Assembly: GCA_946631075.1 (NCBI GenBank) | Contig: CAMOZS010000013.1 | Coordinates: forward strand, 1 to 18,381 | From: an uncultured Bacillota bacterium | GTDB taxonomy: Bacteria; Bacillota; Clostridia; Peptostreptococcales; Anaerovoracaceae | DNA length: 18,381 bases | Direction of reading: 5' to 3' | Shown: one piece after another, positions 14,696 to 18,381 of the stretch | Numbering within the stretch: the stretch's first letter is position 1 | Layout of the letters: each line of letters begins with the position of its first letter | Notes under the pieces: generated by a model | What the model was told of the DNA's origin: nothing | Database searches by the model: none | What the model saw: only the letters and a program-made list of their open reading frames with translations | Translations under genes and position numbers: made by a program

Positions 14696-16891
14696 TCATA
14701 CTATACCCGGCATTTCCTGTTGTGTTACAATCTGCTGCCTCATCAGAGAATAAAATTTTCCCTTTTTTTCGATCAGATCCGCAGGCTCCCCTTCTTCGAC
14801 GATCCTCCCCTGATCCAGTACGATTATTCTATCACATCTGGAAAGAGTTCGGAAGTGATGAGATACGATGACTCCCATGGGGACCGCACCCCGGATATTC
14901 TCATACAGCATGTCCTGTGTTTTCTTGTCCAGCTCGCTTTCCGCTTCATCGAGGAAGATGATCTGAGGATCGCCGATCAGGGCCCTGGCAATGAGGATCT
15001 TCTGCTTCTGCCCGGCGGAGACCGTTTCCGCCCGTTCGCTGATCAGGGTCTCGAATTCCATGGGCATGGCGGCGATGTCGTCGGTCAGCAGGGCCAATTC
15101 GGCGGCCCGCAGGATGGAGCGGTTGGTCGCTGCCGGCCGGCCGGCCATGATGTTTTCCCGGATGCTCCCGTTCAAAAGCTGATCATCCTGGAGCACGATC
15201 CCGGCCCGTGCCCGGATCCTTGCCGGATCCCTGCCGCTAACCGCGGCCCCCCTGAAATAGAGGGTCCCTTCATCGGGCTCTGCCATGCCGGACAGGATCC
15301 GCAGGAGGGTGGATTTACCGCAGCCGGATGCTCCGGCGATCCCCAGGAACTCTCCTTCGGATACAGTGCAGGAGACCTCCTCCAGGACCATCCTCCCATC
15401 GTAGGAGAAAGAGCCATGGTTGAGGATCAGGGGGCCGGCCTCTCCGGTCTCCGGTCCTTCTTCAGGGACATCCTCCTCTTCTTCTTTTTTCTCTTCTTTC
15501 GGGGCGGGGCCTCCGTCGAGATCAGCCAGCTTGAGGCTGGCCCGGATCCCCTCAAGGCAGATCAGGGCTCCCCCGGTGATCAGGACCGGGCTCTCCTCCG
15601 GACTCCAGCCATGAGCGGAGACCATCAGCATAGCCGCGGCAAATACCCCCATCCCGGTGACACACCGCAGAAGGATCCTGCCCGCGACTTCTTTTTTCCA
15701 GGCCTCCCTCTCCCGGCGTTTCTCATCTCCGACCCGGGAATAGTACTGGCGGATCACCGATTCCGTCGCCCCCGAAAGGCGGACCTTCACGATATTGGCA
15801 AGGAACTGACGCAGGCTGCGTTCCGAGTCGTTTCGGATCCTCACGGCCTTCCTTGCCGCCGGCCGGGCTGACCTTCTGCTGCTGCAGAGGATCCCTCCTC
15901 CTGCTGCCGCAAGGAGTGCCGCGGCTGCCGCCCCTTCCGGATTTCTCAAAAGGAGGGCGATCCAGAAGATCAGGGCCAGTATGAGTCCTGTCCCGGCTTC
16001 AAACAGATAGACGACCCTGTTTTCGGTCCGGTCGAAGTCCTGCAGGAGGGAAACCGCCCGGCCCCGCCGGGCTCCGCCGGGATCCCCGGTCCTGCCCGCG
16101 CAGAACACTTCTTCGAACCGCTTCCGCTGCTGCCTGCCGGCGATCTGTCCTGCCCGGGCCAGCAGCCGGCCTTCCGTCACTACCCGCAGGGCCAGAAATC
16201 CGGCCAGAAGCAGGCAGAATGCCGCAAGGGCCCATGGCCGGGACAGGAGGTATCCCGAGGCCTCCATCATAAGGATCCCGAGCAGACCTGCCGCTGCGGT
16301 CATCCCGGCGGCAAAGGCCCTGTCCCCGGGCTCAGTCATTTCCAGGATCCTTCTGCAGGCTCTGATCCGGTCCCCCGGCCCTCCCGCCCTGACGGGATCG
16401 CTTCCGGCCTCATCGGCGGCTGCCTTCTCCGGCCCGGTCCCCGAAGCGGCGCTTCGGATGGCCGCCATGGCCTCTTCTCTTTCTTTTGCCCTTGCCTGGA
16501 CGCTCTTATAGATGAACAGGTCCTCTTTGATCAGGACCTTCGATACATAATGGTCGGTCAGGATCCTCACGAAGTCGGTCTCTCCGTCCGAAGAGATCGA
16601 CGCCCGCTCAAGGAATTTCTTCTTCAGGGGTTTGGTGACTCCGTATTCGATCTCCTGCAGCTGGCTTTCTTCCGTAGCCTCGAACTGCAGCCGCCAGGTC
16701 ACATAGTTCTCATCGGTGTAGAGAAGGCCCGGTATGGTGACCCCCGCCTCGACTTTCATCAGGTTCAGGGGACGCTGATAGATCCCGTCTTTTTCGGGGA
16801 CCAGAAAGACGAAGGCCTTCCCTTTGGTGATCCGGTAGGCGTTCCTTGCGGACTGGGTCTGATAGGTCTTGCCGGTAGTCAGAGTGATCAT
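14696..16891 (-). CDS. NHLM-type exporter ABC protein, permease/ATPase with N-terminal cyclic-nucleotide-binding-like domain
   Basis: A 731-residue protein. The N-terminal part (about 1-130) is a beta-rich region like the cyclic-nucleotide-binding-type domain of the second ABC subunit of NHLM (NHLP) peptide exporters. A charged linker leads to a divergent membrane domain with about six helices (roughly 195-450), then an acidic Lys/Glu stretch and the ATPase domain (about 487-731). Walker A is GASGCGKST (520-528), Q-loop Gln568, Walker B IIFLDEA with Asp648-Glu649, and the switch His678. The ABC signature is altered to VSAGQ (624-628), and the D-loop region reads ESELD where TSALD is usual. 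ATP hydrolysis at this site may be weak. It starts within the stop of the preceding ABC gene (ATGA overlap) with GGAGG six bases upstream. The two ABC proteins therefore probably form a heterodimer. Confidence 0.85.
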   Translation of the reverse strand: MITLTTGKTYQTQSARNAYRITKGKAFVFLVPEKDGIYQRPLNLMKVEAGVTIPGLLYTDENYVTWRLQFEATEESQLQEIEYGVTKPLKKKFLERASISSDGETDFVRILTDHYVSKVLIKEDLFIYKSVQARAKEREEAMAAIRSAASGTGPEKAAADEAGSDPVRAGGPGDRIRACRRILEMTEPGDRAFAAGMTAAAGLLGILMMEASGYLLSRPWALAAFCLLLAGFLALRVVTEGRLLARAGQIAGRQQRKRFEEVFCAGRTGDPGGARRGRAVSLLQDFDRTENRVVYLFEAGTGLILALIFWIALLLRNPEGAAAAALLAAAGGGILCSSRRSARPAARKAVRIRNDSERSLRQFLANIVKVRLSGATESVIRQYYSRVGDEKRREREAWKKEVAGRILLRCVTGMGVFAAAMLMVSAHGWSPEESPVLITGGALICLEGIRASLKLADLDGGPAPKEEKKEEEEDVPEEGPETGEAGPLILNHGSFSYDGRMVLEEVSCTVSEGEFLGIAGASGCGKSTLLRILSGMAEPDEGTLYFRGAAVSGRDPARIRARAGIVLQDDQLLNGSIRENIMAGRPAATNRSILRAAELALLTDDIAAMPMEFETLISERAETVSAGQKQKILIARALIGDPQIIFLDEAESELDKKTQDMLYENIRGAVPMGVIVSHHFRTLSRCDRIIVLDQGRIVEEGEPADLIEKKGKFYSLMRQQIVTQQEMPGIV

Positions 16892-18381
16892 GACTCACCT
16901 CCGTCCCCGCCCAGGCGCAGCTGCCGGTCGCATTCCTCGATCAGAAGAGGATCGTGGGTGACGATGATCAGGGTGCAGCCCCGCCTGCGGATATTGGCGA
17001 TGATCCGCTCAGTCGTATCATCATCCACCGCGCTGAAGGCTTCATCCAGGATCAGGATGGTCGGATTGGTGGCCAGGGCTCTGGCGATCTCCAGCCTTTG
17101 CCTCTCTCCGCCGGAAAGGCCCGTTCCCCTTTCGCCAAGGACTGTCTCAAGGCCATCCGGCCGCTGCCGTATACAGTCCGTCACCGCCGCGTCCTCGATG
17201 GCCCTCCACAGGTCTTCCTCCGAGATGTTGGGGTTCCACATGGTGATGTTGTCCCGGATGGTCCCCTCAAAAAGCTCGGACTTCTGCTTCACCATGGCTA
17301 TGCTGGCGAAGATGACCTGGTCCGGCACTTCCTCCGCCGGTTTCTCATCGTACAGGATCATCCCCTCCGTCGGGGAGAGGAGTCCTCCCAGCAGCCTGGC
17401 GAAGGTAGACTTGCCGCTGCCGGAAAGGCCGGTAACGGCCAGGGATGAGCTGACCGGCAGGTAGAGGTTTTCTTTTTCTATGATGGGCTCTCCGAAGGCG
17501 CCGTAGGAAAATGACACGTTGCGGCAGCGGATATTCCCCTGGAGTTTGCGGAACCGGTCGGCCCCGGCCTCTTCCTCCTCAGAGAAAGATCCGCCCTTCA
17601 AAGGCATGATGTCATCGACGGAAGCGGTCTCCTCGCCCGCCCGGTGGATCTTCATCACGGTCCTTGTAAGGGACTCGGCCGCGGGCACCAGGACCAGGAA
17701 AAAGACCAGCCAGGTATAGGGAGGCAGGGCCGGCTGCCAGGGGCCTCCCATGCCGATCAGGCCGGCCAGGCAACAGCCGTAGATGACAAAGCGAAGGGCG
17801 GCCGCCGTCATCCGGACCATCCGGATACGGGCCCGGATCCGGGCAGCTTCCTCCTGCTGCCGGTCCGCGTCCTCCGCGAATTTCATTCCCATGTTCAAGT
17901 TCAGGATGGTTTCCAGTTTGCCCATGCCGGACAGGACCGTCTCCGCCAGCCTGGCCAGACTGATGGAAGCCCTGGTCTCATCAAAAGCGATCCTCTTCTC
18001 CAGCCACTGCTGGGAGAGGAAGGCCAGGGCCAGGCAGATCAGGATCAGGGCCGGGGCCCCGTAGGAATAGGCTGCGGAAGCGATCAGACACAGGATCAGA
18101 GATCCGGCGGCGATCCCTCCCCTGAGGAGACTTCCCCCCGTGAACCGGCTGATCCGGTCATTTCTGCGGACCCGTTCCACCAGGTCCTCCGGAGATCTCT
18201 GTTCATAAAAAGATACGGGCATAGCAAAGAGGCGGCCGAGAAAGCGCCAGGAAAAAGCCAGATGGTTCCTGTCCTCGATCAGCCTCAGCAGGTGCTCGCA
18301 TACGAGATGAGCGATCAGATAGCAGAGAAGGCAGATGGCAAAAAATCCCATCGAAAGGCTGGGCCGCCAGCCGGGTCCGGG
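16888..18381 (-). CDS. NHLM-type exporter ABC protein (partial, N-terminus beyond the right edge)
   Basis: The last 497 codons of a larger gene; the frame is open to the window edge, so no start can be given. Visible are membrane helices of an ABC exporter domain, including the family-like MPVSFYEQRSPEDLVERV...NDRISRFTGG. The complete ATPase domain follows: Walker A GLSGSGKST (about 17404-17430), signature LSGGERQR (about 17095-17118), Walker B ILILDEAFSAVD and H-loop VTHDP. All are canonical, unlike its partner. In NHLM systems this subunit usually carries an N-terminal C39 peptidase that cuts a double-glycine leader; whether it is present here cannot be seen. The stop overlaps the next ABC gene's start by four bases. 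A plain lipid or peptide exporter of the same fold is the alternative reading. Confidence 0.85.
   Translation of the reverse strand, partial: PGPGWRPSLSMGFFAICLLCYLIAHLVCEHLLRLIEDRNHLAFSWRFLGRLFAMPVSFYEQRSPEDLVERVRRNDRISRFTGGSLLRGGIAAGSLILCLIASAAYSYGAPALILICLALAFLSQQWLEKRIAFDETRASISLARLAETVLSGMGKLETILNLNMGMKFAEDADRQQEEAARIRARIRMVRMTAAALRFVIYGCCLAGLIGMGGPWQPALPPYTWLVFFLVLVPAAESLTRTVMKIHRAGEETASVDDIMPLKGGSFSEEEEAGADRFRKLQGNIRCRNVSFSYGAFGEPIIEKENLYLPVSSSLAVTGLSGSGKSTFARLLGGLLSPTEGMILYDEKPAEEVPDQVIFASIAMVKQKSELFEGTIRDNITMWNPNISEEDLWRAIEDAAVTDCIRQRPDGLETVLGERGTGLSGGERQRLEIARALATNPTILILDEAFSAVDDDTTERIIANIRRRGCTLIIVTHDPLLIEECDRQLRLGGDGGES

Overview
The window looks like chromosomal DNA of a fairly GC-rich member of the Clostridia, possibly Lachnospiraceae (inferred from style, not from a marker gene). 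Clues are strong AAGGAG/GGAGG ribosome binding sites, sigma-A type promoters, a Gram-positive single-span signal peptidase, secreted proteins with Glu/Thr/Ala-rich linkers, zinc-ribbon plus membrane-anchor proteins including one with a YARHG domain, and NHLM-type ABC exporters. No rRNA, tRNA, CRISPR array or transposase was seen. Coding density is very high and every gene but one is on the minus strand.

Reading along the minus strand, from the right edge leftwards: (A) 18381-12834 is an operon entering from outside the window. It holds the C-terminal part of one NHLM-type exporter ABC protein, a second exporter ABC protein with a cyclic-nucleotide-binding-like N-terminus, a 67-residue unknown protein, a STAS-domain protein and a TIR-FHA-FHA protein. 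It ends at a hairpin terminator (12834-12867). (B) A good promoter (12796-12824) then starts a second operon: a membrane Ser/Thr kinase, an FHA-FHA-ABC exporter, an exported transglutaminase-like protein, a tiny acidic lipoprotein, an acyltransferase-3 membrane protein and two zinc-ribbon/membrane/extracytoplasmic proteins (to 4284). (C) The only plus-strand gene, an anchored N-acetylmuramoyl-L-alanine amidase (3493-4272), converges on operon B. (D) Divergent from it, a second Ser/Thr kinase, paralogous to the first, is followed by a type I signal peptidase (3315-299). (E) A rubredoxin gene with a near-consensus promoter lies at the left edge, and a ribosome binding site for a further gene lies just after it.

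Taken together, regions A-D look like a signalling and export island. Two receptor-like kinases could phosphorylate threonines that are read by FHA domains on an ABC exporter and on a TIR protein. The kinase next to an FHA-ABC exporter parallels the PknF-Rv1747 pair of Mycobacterium tuberculosis. The envelope enzymes (amidase, transglutaminase, acyltransferase, signal peptidase) suggest output at the cell wall or in secretion. The joining of a TIR domain, FHA readers, a STAS protein and an NHLM exporter pair is the part that seems least described. Its function is inference only.
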